DNA of 64,000 nt from Bacteroidota bacterium (GCA_018267275.1 JAFDYV010000009.1:62001-126000); one strand, 5' to 3'. Shown: positions 9,118-18,464, numbered from the stretch's first letter. Translations and numbers: made by a program. The notes: generated by a model from the sequence alone, not told the origin.

Positions 9118-10620
9118 TTATCCTTTGATGATGTAGGAATAATTCTTCTTAGCTTCTTCACTAAGAGATGGATTGTCTTTAAAATAGGATCGAACGTATT
9201 CTACATTCACATCAGTTGGGCTGACAGTAATATTCAGAAAACCAGAGTTAGGCAACACATCACCCGACTGATACGCTTCTCTGTTAAAAGCAGTATGTGT
9301 ATCATCGGCAGGGTTAGGTACCGATTGGTAGACTACGCCATCCATTTCCTGCTTTGCAAAAAGGTGGTCATGTCCCTGAAAAAAAATGGTCACTTTATTT
9401 TTTACCATTAGTTGATGAATGGGCATTTCCCATCCTGGCCTAAAGCGGTCAAACTGCCATTGCCCGTTTGGTGCGTAGCCGCCCCATTCAAAAAAGGTTG
9501 CTCTCTCTACACCACCACGCCCGGTTCCGTTTACGTGATGGGCAAAAATGAACTTGAACTTCGCTGTCGTTGATTCCAGCGTTTTTTTAAGCCAGTTGTA
9601 TTGCTTATTGCCAAGCGTAGCACTCCAAGGGTCTTTTTTCTTTCTTTCACCGCCAGCTCCACTCATATACGGCTGATTATCCACGGCTGCATCTGAATGC
9701 CAATAAGGGTCTATAACAACAAACAATGCATTGCCCCATTCAAAAGCATAATAGTCTTTTAATAACCCCACGTACTGAACTGTGTCTTCATTACCGCTGT
9801 AAAATCCATTTGGTGCTGGCAATGGAAAAAAAATCTTTCGAGCACGACCAGCCTGAACCGCTGCATTATTTGGTGTGCCATTTAGTAAATATTTGGCAGC
9901 CTGTTCATGATTGCCGTTCACCAAAAATAGCGGAGGGTTATTACCTGATACGCCAAGGTAATGTCGCTGAACTTTATAGATCGATTCTACATTTTCGCGA
10001 GTGGCTGAATTGCCGGCTAATAAATGGTCAATATTAAAATCATCGCCAAGCATAAAGTAGAAATCAGGTTTGCGTAAGGCAACATTGTTTAAGGTTTGTC
10101 TATATAACTCCGGATGAAACATTTTTCCCTCACGCTCAGGATGAGAATCGCCTTGCACACCAAAAGAAAATGAAGTTGAAACGTCTTTCTGTGTAGCAAA
10201 CCATGATTCGTTTGTTTCTGTAAAATTCGCTTCACCAACTTTTTTATAATTCAAACGATAAAAATATTGTGTGTTGGGTGTCAGTCCTGTAATGTTGATT
10301 TCTATAGGCTCGCTGTTATCGGTTTTAAAAACAGAAGTCGTGGTTTTGTTCTTACTACGTTCGGTATAATATTCAATATAGCCCTGTGTCTCTTTCTCCA
10401 GAATGATGCTGGCGGCAATTGAATTACTGGTGGGTGAGCCTAAAACAATGTTCCCAACTTCAATCTTTACGTTTAATGACTTCCGGTTTCGATTGTTATT
10501 TTCTCTTTGCTGATTTTGTCGCGCATCCCGATTTTTTCCTTTTTGAGCAAAACAGGGTGCAACCAAACCTACCAGCAATATGAAGAGTAAAAATGGAGTA
10601 TACAGATTCTTTGGTTGCAT
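9118..10620 (-). CDS. secreted purple-acid-phosphatase-like metallophosphoesterase
   Basis: Exported phosphoesterase of 500 aa. I use the ATG at 10620 because it opens a clean signal peptide (LLFILLVGLVAPCFAQ); the frame continues 21 residues upstream without signal character. A basic Asn/Arg-rich linker (about 28-48) leads into a fibronectin-III-like N-terminal domain (about 50-145, with ITGLTPNTQYFYRLNY). The calcineurin-type catalytic domain follows: GVQGDSHPE, MLGDDFNID, LVNGNHEQ, IFAHHVNG and FFQGHDHLF supply the dimetal ligands. The layout resembles purple acid phosphatases and alkaline phosphatase D-like enzymes, acting in the periplasm or outside the cell. The substrate is not determined. 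It appears monocistronic. Confidence 0.9.
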   Translation of the reverse strand: MQPKNLYTPFLLFILLVGLVAPCFAQKGKNRDARQNQQRENNNRNRKSLNVKIEVGNIVLGSPTSNSIAASIILEKETQGYIEYYTERSKNKTTTSVFKTDNSEPIEINITGLTPNTQYFYRLNYKKVGEANFTETNESWFATQKDVSTSFSFGVQGDSHPEREGKMFHPELYRQTLNNVALRKPDFYFMLGDDFNIDHLLAGNSATRENVESIYKVQRHYLGVSGNNPPLFLVNGNHEQAAKYLLNGTPNNAAVQAGRARKIFFPLPAPNGFYSGNEDTVQYVGLLKDYYAFEWGNALFVVIDPYWHSDAAVDNQPYMSGAGGERKKKDPWSATLGNKQYNWLKKTLESTTAKFKFIFAHHVNGTGRGGVERATFFEWGGYAPNGQWQFDRFRPGWEMPIHQLMVKNKVTIFFQGHDHLFAKQEMDGVVYQSVPNPADDTHTAFNREAYQSGDVLPNSGFLNITVSPTDVNVEYVRSYFKDNPSLSEEAKKNYSYIIKG

Positions 10621-10955
10621 GGTAACGGCCTTACTTTCTTTAAATGCGATATTGGCACAGTGCTCTTTTACAGAATGCTTCATTAATTACAACAAATTGA
10701 AGCCTAATCTACTTAAAAAAATGCAAAGGGTTGGCTGTATCAAGTATTAAACTGTCCAAGTTTTAAATTTTCCAAAGGCCAGGTTGTCTGAGAAGTCGGT
10801 CACTTGTCTCCGTAGGAAAACTTTGTTAGAAAATTTTTGGCCGTTTTGTTGAAACACAAATTTGTCCGGACCCTATTGCTACTAACATCAGGTTAACCGC
10901 AACCAGTTGCGCTTTACCTCAAAATATGCGCAACTGAGTTGCGCCTATCTCGCCA
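10621..10955. other. 335-bp intergenic stretch with AGTTGCGC repeats at its left end
   Basis: Between the metallophosphatase start and the DUF721 stop. No coding frame or RNA gene is apparent. The part next to the DUF721 stop holds three copies of an 8-bp element (separate entry). The upstream frame of the metallophosphatase runs to 10683 but is unlikely to be coding. Confidence 0.5.
10898..10944. repeat. cluster of AGTTGCGC/GCGCAACT inverted repeats
   Basis: AGTTGCGC occurs at 10905-10912 and 10937-10944, and its complement GCGCAACT at 10928-10935. The middle copy can pair perfectly with either neighbour (15-nt or 1-nt loop), and CGCAAC/GTTGCG also forms a small hairpin at 10898-10911. The cluster begins 12 bp past the stop of the recF-DUF721 operon, so it may form a 3' end structure. 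There is no T tract, so a classic intrinsic terminator is unlikely. Confidence 0.6.
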
Positions 10956-11261
10956 TTACATGATCACCATCTCGCGCACCACCTCTTTGCCAAATTCCTT
11001 TTGCAGCATTTCAATAATTTGGTGCTTGTGGTAGTTCAAGTCGTTTTTCATGCTGGGCGAGTCTAACTCCACAAATAAAACCTTGCCACGGATGAACAGT
11101 TTTTTGGTGCGCTTGGCCACGGGCTTGCCGGCAAATTTTTCCCAGCTAGACAGCACGGTGGCTTCGTCAAACTTGGCTTTTAAATGGAAGTTGGAGAGCA
11201 GCGCCTGAATGGCCTCGCCAATGTGTTGGGTGTTTCCTTCCTGGTTTCCCTTTTTAGCCAT
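10956..11261 (-). CDS. DUF721 (DciA-like) protein
   Basis: Protein of 101 aa of the DUF721 family, whose studied members (DciA) help load the replicative helicase in bacteria lacking DnaC. Visible features: an N-terminal helix IGEAIQALLSNFHLKAKFDE, the SSWEKFAGKPVAKRTKKLFIRGKVLFVEL core of KH-like type (about 43-71), and MKNDLNYHKHQIIEMLQKEFG. Its ATG overlaps the recF stop by 8 bp, so the two are translationally coupled, a replication/repair pairing common in this phylum. The helicase-loading role here is inferred from the family. Confidence 0.85.
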   Translation of the reverse strand: MAKKGNQEGNTQHIGEAIQALLSNFHLKAKFDEATVLSSWEKFAGKPVAKRTKKLFIRGKVLFVELDSPSMKNDLNYHKHQIIEMLQKEFGKEVVREMVIM

Positions 11262-12360
11262 TGGTTACTTTTCCATTTTCTACCCTAAAGATAGTAGCAT
11301 TTAACTTCTCGGTTTCCATTATCTGCAGGGTGCGGTCGGCACGGGCATCGGTAATCAACAACTGCCCAAACTGCCCCTGCGCCACGAGCCGCATCAGTTG
11401 GTGTATGCGTTCGTCATCCAGCTTATCAAAAATATCATCCAACAACAGTATTGGCTTAAACTTTTTCTTTTCGGCAATCGCCTGGAACTCCGCCAACTTC
11501 AGCGCAATCAAAAAAGATTTCTGTTGCCCCTGCGAGCCATGGCGCTTCAGTTCAAAACCATTGATGCGAAAATCAAAATCATCGCGGTGGATGCCGGTAG
11601 TTGTGCGCTGCAGCAACACATCTCGCTGCAGGTTTTGCGATAACAATGTCGCAAAGTCTTTATCCCGCAAATCAGATTGGTATTCAATGCTCACTTCTTC
11701 GCCTACATCGCCCACCAGGTAGCGGTATTGGTCGCGGAAAAACGGAATGAAAAATTTCAAAAAATTGGCGCGCGCTTCAAAAATATAGTGAGCGGCAGGC
11801 ACAAGCCGGTGGTCGTAGCTGGCAAGTAAATCTTGGTCTACCCTACCCGCTTCTGCAAATGATTTGAGTAAACTGTTGCGCTGCTTCAGTTGGTAGGTGT
11901 AAACGATTAAATTCTCTAAATACGTTTTGTCGAGTTGAGAAAGCACGCTGTCAACAAACTTTCTGCGCAGCTCGCTGCCGTCCCAAATCAACTCAATGTC
12001 TTGCGGTGCAATCATTACCACCGGGTATTTGCCTACGTGGTCAGAGAATTTTGCGTAGTCGCGGCCGTCTTCGTTAATGATTTTTTTCTGGCCGGTGGTG
12101 TAGGCGCACGTTACCTCGGTTGTTGTTTCCTGCTCTTGAAATTTCCCTCTGATTACAAACTGTTGCTCGCCATGGCGTATGTTTTGCGCATCGGCCGGGT
12201 TAACGGCACTCTTGGTAAACGACAAATAATGGATGGCATCGAGCACGGTGGTTTTGCCGCTGCCGTTTTTCCCGAGCAGGCAAATAATCCTATCGGCAAA
12301 CGAGAGCCGTGCCTCTTCTATGTTTCGAAAGTTGAAAAGGTAGAGTTGCTGTAGAAACAT
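11254..12360 (-). CDS. recF: DNA replication and repair protein RecF
   Basis: SMC-like ATPase of 368 aa that, with RecO and RecR, loads RecA at single-strand gaps. Start taken at ATG 12360 (MFLQQLYLFNFRN), which matches the usual RecF N-terminus; the frame extends 18 codons further upstream. Walker A is GKNGSGKTT (about 30-38). The ABC-type signature is SQGQQKSF near 275, and Walker B is ILLLDDIFDKLD near 307. The central coiled-coil/lever region is of normal size. The DUF721 gene follows with an 8-bp overlap. pdhA is divergent, 113 bp away. Confidence 0.95.
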   Translation of the reverse strand: MFLQQLYLFNFRNIEEARLSFADRIICLLGKNGSGKTTVLDAIHYLSFTKSAVNPADAQNIRHGEQQFVIRGKFQEQETTTEVTCAYTTGQKKIINEDGRDYAKFSDHVGKYPVVMIAPQDIELIWDGSELRRKFVDSVLSQLDKTYLENLIVYTYQLKQRNSLLKSFAEAGRVDQDLLASYDHRLVPAAHYIFEARANFLKFFIPFFRDQYRYLVGDVGEEVSIEYQSDLRDKDFATLLSQNLQRDVLLQRTTTGIHRDDFDFRINGFELKRHGSQGQQKSFLIALKLAEFQAIAEKKKFKPILLLDDIFDKLDDERIHQLMRLVAQGQFGQLLITDARADRTLQIMETEKLNATIFRVENGKVTNG

Positions 12361-12423
12361 GTAGCGCGCAAAGTACTTAAAATAGCACTTGCGAAATAAG
12401 CCTTGGCGGGGCAAAAGGGTTGG

Positions 12424-12455
12424 TTTGGCAGTTGTCTGGCTGTAATGTATTTTCG
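12424..12455 (+). promoter_or_regulatory. candidate promoter of pdhA
   Basis: TTTG at 12424-12427, a 20-bp spacer, then TATTTTCG at 12448-12455 (one mismatch to TAnnTTTG). The start codon of pdhA is 18 bp downstream, giving a short leader. It lies between the divergent recF and pdhA genes. Confidence 0.5.
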
Positions 12456-12473
12456 CAACTCAAAATGTGATGT

Positions 12474-13496
12474 ATGGCCGCAACAGCAGCAACCAAAAGC
12501 AAAGCAAAAACCGAGTATTCTAAGGAAACCTACCTGTTTTGGTACGAATCTATGCAACTGATGCGCAAGTTCGAAGAAAAGGCGGGTCAGCTCTATGGCA
12601 TGCAAAAAATCAGGGGTTTTTGCCACTTGTATATTGGGCAAGAGGCCTGTGCTGCGGGTGCTGTTACAGCGCTCCGCAAAGGCGACAAATACATTACCGC
12701 TTACCGCGACCACGCCCATCCACTGGCACTGGGCACACACCCCAATGCAGTGATGGCCGAGTTGTTTGCCAAAGAAACGGGTATCTCTAAGGGCAAGGGC
12801 GGATCCATGCATATTTTTGATAAAGAAAATCACTTTTTTGGGGGCCACGGCATTGTAGGTGGCCAAATTCCATTGGGTGCCGGCATCGCTTTCGCGGAAA
12901 AATATAACAACACTGGCCACTTGTGCATTTGCTACATGGGCGATGGAGCCGTGCGCCAAGGTGCGCTGCACGAGGCTTTTAACTTGGCCATGCTTTGGAA
13001 ACTGCCCGTGATTTTTGCCATTGAAAATAATGGCTACGCCATGGGCACGTCCGTTAAGCGTACCTCAAACGTGACTGAACTTTACACATTAGGCGAGTCG
13101 TACGACATGCCATCAGAACCTGTTGATGCCATGAACGTGGAGGCCGTGCACGATGCCATTGCCCGCGCAGCAGACCGGGCCAGGGCGGGCGAAGGTCCTT
13201 CGCTGTTGGAGTTACGTACGTATCGCTACAAAGGTCACTCCATGAGCGACCCTCAAAAATACCGCAGCAAAGAAGAGGTGGAAGAATACAAGCAGCGCGA
13301 CCCGATTGAACAAGTAAAACACACCATCCTCAGCAAAAAAATCGCCACCGAAAAAGAGTTAGAGGCCATCGACCAAAAAGTGAATGCCCAGGTGGAAGAG
13401 AGTGTGCGGTTTGCCGAAGAATCAAAATATCCTGATCCCGCGGAAGCGCTCCATGATATTTATGAGCAGAAGGACTACCCGTTCGTCACAGATTAA
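12474..13496 (+). CDS. pdhA: pyruvate dehydrogenase E1 component, alpha subunit
   Basis: Thiamine-diphosphate enzyme subunit of 340 aa. It decarboxylates pyruvate and, with E1 beta, reductively acetylates the E2 lipoyl group. The TPP motif is GDGAVRQGALHEAFN...NNGYAMGTS (about 161-195). RTYRYKGHSMSDPQKYRSKEE (about 258-278) is the conserved phosphorylation-loop region of E1 alpha. An N-terminal Ala/Lys-rich tail (MAATAATKSKAKT) precedes the YWYESM-like first helix (LFWYESMQLMRKFEEKAGQ). No E1 beta or E2 gene follows, so the complex is encoded in pieces, as often in Bacteroidota. It has its own candidate promoter. Confidence 0.94.
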   Translation: MAATAATKSKAKTEYSKETYLFWYESMQLMRKFEEKAGQLYGMQKIRGFCHLYIGQEACAAGAVTALRKGDKYITAYRDHAHPLALGTHPNAVMAELFAKETGISKGKGGSMHIFDKENHFFGGHGIVGGQIPLGAGIAFAEKYNNTGHLCICYMGDGAVRQGALHEAFNLAMLWKLPVIFAIENNGYAMGTSVKRTSNVTELYTLGESYDMPSEPVDAMNVEAVHDAIARAADRARAGEGPSLLELRTYRYKGHSMSDPQKYRSKEEVEEYKQRDPIEQVKHTILSKKIATEKELEAIDQKVNAQVEESVRFAEESKYPDPAEALHDIYEQKDYPFVTD

Positions 13497-13550
13497 TTAA
13501 CCCATTTTGAATGGCGTTTGCCCGATAGCCCGAAGCCTTAAAATGGAGTA

Positions 13551-13574
13551 AAAAGGCTGCTTTCGCGGCTTTTG
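13551..13574 (+). terminator. possible terminator after pdhA
   Basis: A hairpin with stem AAAAGGCTGC / GCGGCTTTT (containing G-U pairs) around the loop TTTC, followed by a short T run, 55 bp after the pdhA stop. The final TTTG is also the -33 element of the next promoter. The short T tract keeps this tentative. Confidence 0.4.
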
Positions 13575-13600
13575 ATTAATGCCCAATATTCTTAGTTTTG
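13571..13600 (+). promoter_or_regulatory. promoter of the TPR membrane-protein gene
   Basis: TTTG at 13571-13574, an 18-bp spacer, and TAGTTTTG at 13593-13600: an exact match to the Bacteroidota TTTG/TAnnTTTG promoter. Transcription should begin near 13605, just where a small CCCCA/TGGGG hairpin (13604-13618) would form in the leader. ATG at 13643. Confidence 0.7.
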
Positions 13601-13642
13601 CGTCCCCATTTATTGGGGTTAAAAGCATTTTATCAAAGAATC

Positions 13643-14329
13643 ATGGCAAAGAAGGAAGAAAACAAGAACGTACTCGAAAACGCAGAGGTAATCGAAGAAA
13701 AATTGGAGGGCTTTGAGCATTGGGTTGCCCAAAATCCTAAAATCATCATCGGCATTGTAGGTGCGCTGTTGCTGGTTGCGGGCGGATATTTTGGTTTTAA
13801 CTACTACAAGGGCAACCAAAACGAACAAGCTCAAAAAGAGATGTTCCAAGCCGTGCGTTATTTTGAGTCAGATAGCTTGAACTTAGCCCTGAATGGCGAT
13901 GGCAACAACTTGGGTCTGTTGCAAATCATAGAAGATTACAGCATGAGCGAGGCCGCCAATCTCGCAAACTACTATGCTGGCTTTATCTATTTAAAGCAAG
14001 GCAAATTCCCTTCTGCCGTATTCCATTTAAAAGAGTTTAAGTCAACCGACCTGTTGGTGCAAGCACGAGCCTACAGCCTGATTGGCGATGCCTACATGGA
14101 ACAAAAGGATTACGAAAATGCAGCCAGCTACTACGACAAAGCATCGAACTACAAGCCTAACAAAGAATTTACGCCAACCTATTTGATGAAGGCAGCTTTG
14201 GCTTATGAGAAGTTAGACAAGAAAGAAAAAGCGATACAAGCATACCAAACCATTATTGACAAATTTTGGGAATCGGCCGAAGTGCAAAACGCGAAAAAGT
14301 TGAAAGCCCGTTTGGAAGTGAATTCGTAA
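13643..14329 (+). CDS. membrane-anchored tetratricopeptide-repeat protein
   Basis: Protein of 228 aa with a charged cytoplasmic N-terminus (MAKKEENKNVLENAEVIEEK), one membrane helix at about 36-55 (IIIGIVGALLLVAGGYFGF) and then TPR repeats: AANLANYYAGFIYLKQGKFPSAVFHL, ARAYSLIGDAYMEQKDYENAASYYDKA and YLMKAALAYEKLDKKEKAIQAYQTII in order. The arrangement resembles YfgM-type periplasmic TPR proteins, which act near the Sec/BAM machinery, but the exact role is not shown. I use the ATG at 13643; the frame upstream runs through the promoter. A clear promoter precedes it. Confidence 0.85.
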   Translation: MAKKEENKNVLENAEVIEEKLEGFEHWVAQNPKIIIGIVGALLLVAGGYFGFNYYKGNQNEQAQKEMFQAVRYFESDSLNLALNGDGNNLGLLQIIEDYSMSEAANLANYYAGFIYLKQGKFPSAVFHLKEFKSTDLLVQARAYSLIGDAYMEQKDYENAASYYDKASNYKPNKEFTPTYLMKAALAYEKLDKKEKAIQAYQTIIDKFWESAEVQNAKKLKARLEVNS

Positions 14330-14408
14330 GTAATCAAAACCGTCCTTCGCGGGATGGTTGAACAACACAGGGATGGATTTATCTATCCCTTTTTTATTAT
14401 TACGCAAC

Positions 14409-15986
14409 ATGACGCAAGAACAAGAAATAGCCCGCAGAAGAACTTTCGGAATCATCAGTCACCCCGATGCGGGCAAGACCACACTCACCGAAAAGTTATT
14501 GCTGTTTGGCGGGGCCATTCAAAAGGCGGGTGCCGTTAAGTCATCGAAGATTAAAGACCACGCCCGCAGCGACTGGATGGAGATTGAAAAACAGCGGGGT
14601 ATTTCGGTGGCCACTTCTGTAATGGGTTTTGATTACAAAGACATTAAAATAAACTTGCTCGATACACCGGGTCACCAAGATTTTGCGGAAGATACCTATC
14701 GCACCCTTACTGCTGTAGATAGCGTAATCATGGTGATTGATTGCGTGAAGGGTGTGGAAATGCAAACAGAGAAGTTGATGGAAGTATGCCGCATGCGCAG
14801 CACACCTGTGTTGTGTTTCATCAACAAGCTCGACCGCGAAGGCAGAGATCCTTTTGACCTGCTCGATGAGGTAGAAGAAAAGCTGAATATCAAAGTACGT
14901 CCTTTAAGCTGGCCTATTAGCATGGGCAAGACTTTTAAGGGTGTTTACAACTTGTACGAAAAGAGCCTGCAACTTTTTACACCCAGTAAAACCACCGTTC
15001 AAGAGAGCATTGAAATCGCTGACATCAACAGCGAAGAAGTGGACAAACTCGTGGGCGAATCATACGCCAAGCAATTGCGTGCCGATGTTGAATTGATAGA
15101 AGGCGTGTATCCGGAATTTGAAGTGCAAGATTATTTACAGGGAAAAGTAGCTCCCGTATTTTTTGGAAGCGCGGTAAATAACTTCGGGGTAAAAGAATTA
15201 CTCGACACCTTTATCCGCATCGCTCCTCCCCCCATTCCGCGTGCCACCACCTTGCGCGAAGTGAAGCCAGATGAAAAGAAATTCACCGGATTCATTTTCA
15301 AAATCCACGCTAACATGGACCCCAAACATCGCAACAGAATTGCCTTTATACGCGTGTGTTCGGGGCAATTTGAGCGCGGCACCAATTACTACCACGTGCG
15401 GCAAGATAAGGCCATCCGCTTTAGCAACGTTACGGCCTTTATGGCGCAAGACCGTGAAACGGTTGACTTGGCTTGGCCTGGCGATATTGTGGGATTGTAT
15501 GATACCGGCAACTTGAAAATTGGCGATACCCTCACCGATGGAGAGAAAATGATTTACACCGGTATTCCCAGCTTCTCGCCCGAAATTTTCAAAGAGGTGA
15601 TTAATAAAGACGCCATGAAGACCAAGCAACTGGAAAAAGGGTTGCTGCAACTGATGGAAGAGGGCGTGGCGCAGTTGTTCACCTACGAGCTTGGCAAGAA
15701 AAAAGTAGTGGGCGTAGTTGGAGCGCTTCAGTTTGAAGTCATTCAATTTCGTTTGAAAAATGAATACGGTGCATCGGCAGACTTTGCGCCACAGAATATT
15801 TATAAAGCCTGCTGGATCAGCAGTAAAGACCCCAAGATATTAGCGGAGTTCATCGACTCCAAGCAGCGACATATTGCCCGCGACAAAGACGATAAGCTGG
15901 TGTTTATGGCCGAGTCAAAAGCATGGCTGCAGATGGTGAAAGACAACTTTCCGGAGATTGAGTTTCATTTCACATCTGAGTTTTAG
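14409..15986 (+). CDS. prfC: peptide chain release factor 3
   Basis: Translational GTPase of 525 aa that removes RF1/RF2 from the ribosome after termination. The start is the ATG at 14409 ([17 protein letters not shown]), giving near the usual RF3 length; a TTG at 14358 in frame would add 17 atypical residues. G1 is [13 protein letters not shown], the switch-I region contains EKQRGISV, G3 is DTPGHQDF and G4 is NKLDREGRD. The RF3-specific C-terminal domain includes [22 protein letters not shown]. It lies 79 bp after the TPR gene and may be cotranscribed with it. Confidence 0.95.
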   Translation: MTQEQEIARRRTFGIISHPDAGKTTLTEKLLLFGGAIQKAGAVKSSKIKDHARSDWMEIEKQRGISVATSVMGFDYKDIKINLLDTPGHQDFAEDTYRTLTAVDSVIMVIDCVKGVEMQTEKLMEVCRMRSTPVLCFINKLDREGRDPFDLLDEVEEKLNIKVRPLSWPISMGKTFKGVYNLYEKSLQLFTPSKTTVQESIEIADINSEEVDKLVGESYAKQLRADVELIEGVYPEFEVQDYLQGKVAPVFFGSAVNNFGVKELLDTFIRIAPPPIPRATTLREVKPDEKKFTGFIFKIHANMDPKHRNRIAFIRVCSGQFERGTNYYHVRQDKAIRFSNVTAFMAQDRETVDLAWPGDIVGLYDTGNLKIGDTLTDGEKMIYTGIPSFSPEIFKEVINKDAMKTKQLEKGLLQLMEEGVAQLFTYELGKKKVVGVVGALQFEVIQFRLKNEYGASADFAPQNIYKACWISSKDPKILAEFIDSKQRHIARDKDDKLVFMAESKAWLQMVKDNFPEIEFHFTSEF

Positions 15987-16022
15987 GACCTGCGAAAGAC
16001 TCATCAAAATCTTGGCGCACCA

Positions 16023-16760
16023 TCATTCTAATCGCTCTATTTCAAGGGCGATCGCTTTCAGCAAATTGCTCAGCCTCTTTTCTGCAGGTTTGTATTGAGT
16101 TGTCAAAAGCCCCAGTTGTGTTGAAATTTTTGCACGCAGCAAGGCCGCATATTCCGGTTGTTTTTTTAGATCGGAAAATCTGATTGGATGCATAACTCCC
16201 CAAAATGGGGCACGAATTGTTTTATTCTTTGACACACCTTTCGGGTCATATGAATCAAAATATAGCATATCGAAATCTCTCAATTGCTCATAGTCTCTTT
16301 TCACGACTTGCTCTACCATACGAATTCTTGGGTAGACCTCATCATACATGCTGATAATATCCAACCGAAGCGTATCGTTGGACACAATTGCCAAGTTGGT
16401 ATTTTTCAGTTGTTCAACCGGGCCCATTCTTCCGGAAAATGATGAAAAAGCATGGGTGTACGAAAAAAAGGCATCTAAAGAATCGTGGTAAGGGAGATCT
16501 TTCCCAATAACATCTAAGATAACTCTGCTTGCTTGTATACTGTACTCATGAAAACGAATGAAGCCTCGCATCTCTGCTAAATCCGCTGATAAGCCTCTTT
16601 TGAATTCTTTTAGCATCTCAATTTCTTTCTTCTTGTTATCGCGTTCTGCCCCCCATTGTTCGAGATTAAATGCAATCAAAATCCCGAAGATTACCACCAC
16701 CATTTCGATGAAGTATTTATACCATTCGGACTTTAAGTGGAAAATAATTTTTTGAATCAT
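16023..16760 (-). CDS. DUF6090-type membrane-anchored protein
   Basis: Protein of 245 aa with the layout of the Bacteroidota DUF6090 family: a short amphipathic N-terminus (LKSEWYKYFIE), one membrane helix at about 17-33 (VVVIFGILIAFNLEQW), and then a charged helical extracytoplasmic domain beginning ERDNKKKEIEMLKEFKRGL and continuing to the C-terminus. Members are numerous and uncharacterised. It is convergent with prfC and divergent from the RluA-type gene. Confidence 0.75.
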   Translation of the reverse strand: MIQKIIFHLKSEWYKYFIEMVVVIFGILIAFNLEQWGAERDNKKKEIEMLKEFKRGLSADLAEMRGFIRFHEYSIQASRVILDVIGKDLPYHDSLDAFFSYTHAFSSFSGRMGPVEQLKNTNLAIVSNDTLRLDIISMYDEVYPRIRMVEQVVKRDYEQLRDFDMLYFDSYDPKGVSKNKTIRAPFWGVMHPIRFSDLKKQPEYAALLRAKISTQLGLLTTQYKPAEKRLSNLLKAIALEIERLE

Positions 16761-16913
16761 AAGTAAATCATCGAATATCTACAGAAGGATACTTTTAAAC
16801 TGCATATCGAACAAATTGGTGCCGGAGAATACCATCCATAGTCCACTATTTGTTTTGATTAATAGTTGCTATTCGCATACCATAAAGTTATAAAAATTTA
16901 AGAAGTTTGGGTT

Positions 16914-17582
16914 ATGCTTGCCGTGCTCTACGAAGACAATCATTTACTCGCCATCAATAAGTCTGCCGGCATGCTTGTGCAAGGCGATGCCACAGGTGAT
17001 AAGCCCTTGGTGGAATTGGGCAAGGAATACATCAAAGAGAAATACAATAAGCCCGGTGAAGTATTTCTGGGCGTAATACATCGGCTCGACCGCCCCGTAA
17101 GTGGCGTGGTGGTGTTCGCGCGCACGTCCAAAGCTCTCGAGCGTATGAACACGCTGTTTCGCGAAAAGCAAACACAAAAAACATATTGGGCGTTGGTAGC
17201 GAAAAAACCATCTGCAAATGAGGGTACACTGATACATTGGCTGGTGAAGGATGAACAGAAAAACAAAGCCACCGCCTACAAGAAAGAGCACCCACAGGGG
17301 CAGAGATCAGAATTAAGCTACCGGATGATAAAGCAAGTGGGATCATTTTTTTTGCTCGAGGTAAAACCCGTTACTGGCCGTCCGCACCAGATTCGGGTGC
17401 AATTAGCCAGCATGGGTTGCCCCATTGTGGGCGATGTAAAGTACGGCTATGCACAGCCTAATTCAGATGCCAGTATCTGTCTGCACGCGCGTTCGCTATC
17501 GTTTGTGCACCCCATCAAGAAAGAGCCCGTTACGATCAACGCCAATCTTCCATCACAAGAATATTGGAATCTTGTGGATTGA
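16914..17582 (+). CDS. RluA-family pseudouridine synthase
   Basis: RNA pseudouridine synthase of 222 aa, single catalytic domain without an S4 domain. The catalytic aspartate lies in HRLDRPVSGVVVFARTS (about 57-73). KPVTGRPHQIRVQLAS and CPIVGDVKYG are the conserved downstream motifs. The lack of an S4 domain and the short length place it with the RluA/TruC-like branch, modifying rRNA or tRNA uridines; the target site cannot be assigned. The DUF6787-like gene follows by 27 bp and may share its transcript. Confidence 0.9.
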   Translation: MLAVLYEDNHLLAINKSAGMLVQGDATGDKPLVELGKEYIKEKYNKPGEVFLGVIHRLDRPVSGVVVFARTSKALERMNTLFREKQTQKTYWALVAKKPSANEGTLIHWLVKDEQKNKATAYKKEHPQGQRSELSYRMIKQVGSFFLLEVKPVTGRPHQIRVQLASMGCPIVGDVKYGYAQPNSDASICLHARSLSFVHPIKKEPVTINANLPSQEYWNLVD

Positions 17583-17609
17583 TGCGTTTATTTAGTGCTT
17601 TGATTACAG

Positions 17610-17918
17610 ATGAGTTGGCTTGACAAATTACAAACAAGATGGAAGGTAGGCAGCCTGTTTCAGGTTATCTTAATATTAATTGTGTTCGCCTGCACTGGTT
17701 TTACCGTTTTGTTTTTAAAAAGGCCATTATTCGCGTATTTGTTTGCTGATGGTGAAATCCATTTATATGCGTCTATCGTCTATTACGTGCTAATCTTGCC
17801 GGTTTATAATGTTTTCTTGTTAATGTATGGGTTCGTGTTCGGTCAGTTTAAGTTTTTTTGGGAGTTCGAAAAGCGTTTTTTTAGTCGCATAATGTCTATT
17901 TTTGCTCGTAAGAAGTAA
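17610..17918 (+). CDS. small membrane protein (DUF6787-like)
   Basis: Protein of 102 aa with an amphipathic N-terminus (MSWLDKLQTRWKVGS) and two or three membrane helices (about 17-35 and 50-75), ending FFSRIMSIFARKK. The sequence pattern resembles small Bacteroidota proteins grouped as DUF6787; function unknown. It follows the pseudouridine synthase by 27 bp and precedes the lipoprotein gene by 18 bp. Confidence 0.65.
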   Translation: MSWLDKLQTRWKVGSLFQVILILIVFACTGFTVLFLKRPLFAYLFADGEIHLYASIVYYVLILPVYNVFLLMYGFVFGQFKFFWEFEKRFFSRIMSIFARKK

Positions 17919-17936
17919 ACCATTTAACTGATTAAT

Positions 17937-18440
17937 ATGAAATACATTTCTGTTGTCATCTCTATTGTTGTCTTGGCTTCATGTTCATCACCAAAATACG
18001 CTGCTCATTTTCCGTCCAGCAATGTTGACCCAAATTATCACACTGCTAAGGTTGTGCAAGTCGAAACAGTGCCTGCGGCAACCACAGAAAATGCAGTGTT
18101 AACTGCTTCTGTCAACACTGCATCGGTGGCACTACCTGCCGAAGAAGTTCGCAAGCAGGTGAAAGACGCCTACGCGAAACTTTCAAAAGAGCAGAAAAAA
18201 GAAGTTCGTCAATTACTGAAGAAAGAGATCAAGGCCATTGCAAAAAGCTCTAAAAAAGATGCCAGCGTTACCGCCACCATGGCGCGCGGTGGCATGGACC
18301 ATGACTTGAAACTAGCTGCCATTTTTGGCGCTGTGGGGTTGGTGGGTTTGCTCATTGGCGGCAATGTATTCACAGTGATTGGTGCCATCGCCATGATTAT
18401 TGGGGTGGTCTTTTTTGTGAAATGGCTGATGCGCCAATAA
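17937..18440 (+). CDS. lipoprotein with C-terminal membrane helices
   Basis: Protein of 167 aa. The N-terminal signal ends in a lipobox (VVLASCSS, Cys16). A Thr/Ala-rich segment follows, then a charged helix EEVRKQVKDAYAKLSKEQKKEVRQLLKKEIKAI (about 68-100), and two closely spaced hydrophobic helices at the C-terminus (AAIFGAVGLVGLLIGG and VFTVIGAIAMIIGVVFFVKWL). Small Bacteroidota lipoproteins with this helix-hairpin end are common and not characterised. A strong terminator follows. Confidence 0.7.
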   Translation: MKYISVVISIVVLASCSSPKYAAHFPSSNVDPNYHTAKVVQVETVPAATTENAVLTASVNTASVALPAEEVRKQVKDAYAKLSKEQKKEVRQLLKKEIKAIAKSSKKDASVTATMARGGMDHDLKLAAIFGAVGLVGLLIGGNVFTVIGAIAMIIGVVFFVKWLMRQ

Positions 18441-18464
18441 AGATTTGTCGAAAAACGTATGTGA

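Noticed and set aside
12318..12971. 217-aa open frame on the minus strand across pdhA
   Set aside because: It lies antisense to the well-supported pdhA gene and the recF start, with no recognisable domain; it is an antisense artefact of codon bias.
15198..15746. 182-aa minus-strand open frame within prfC
   Set aside because: Antisense to conserved RF3 coding sequence; no start signal or domain.
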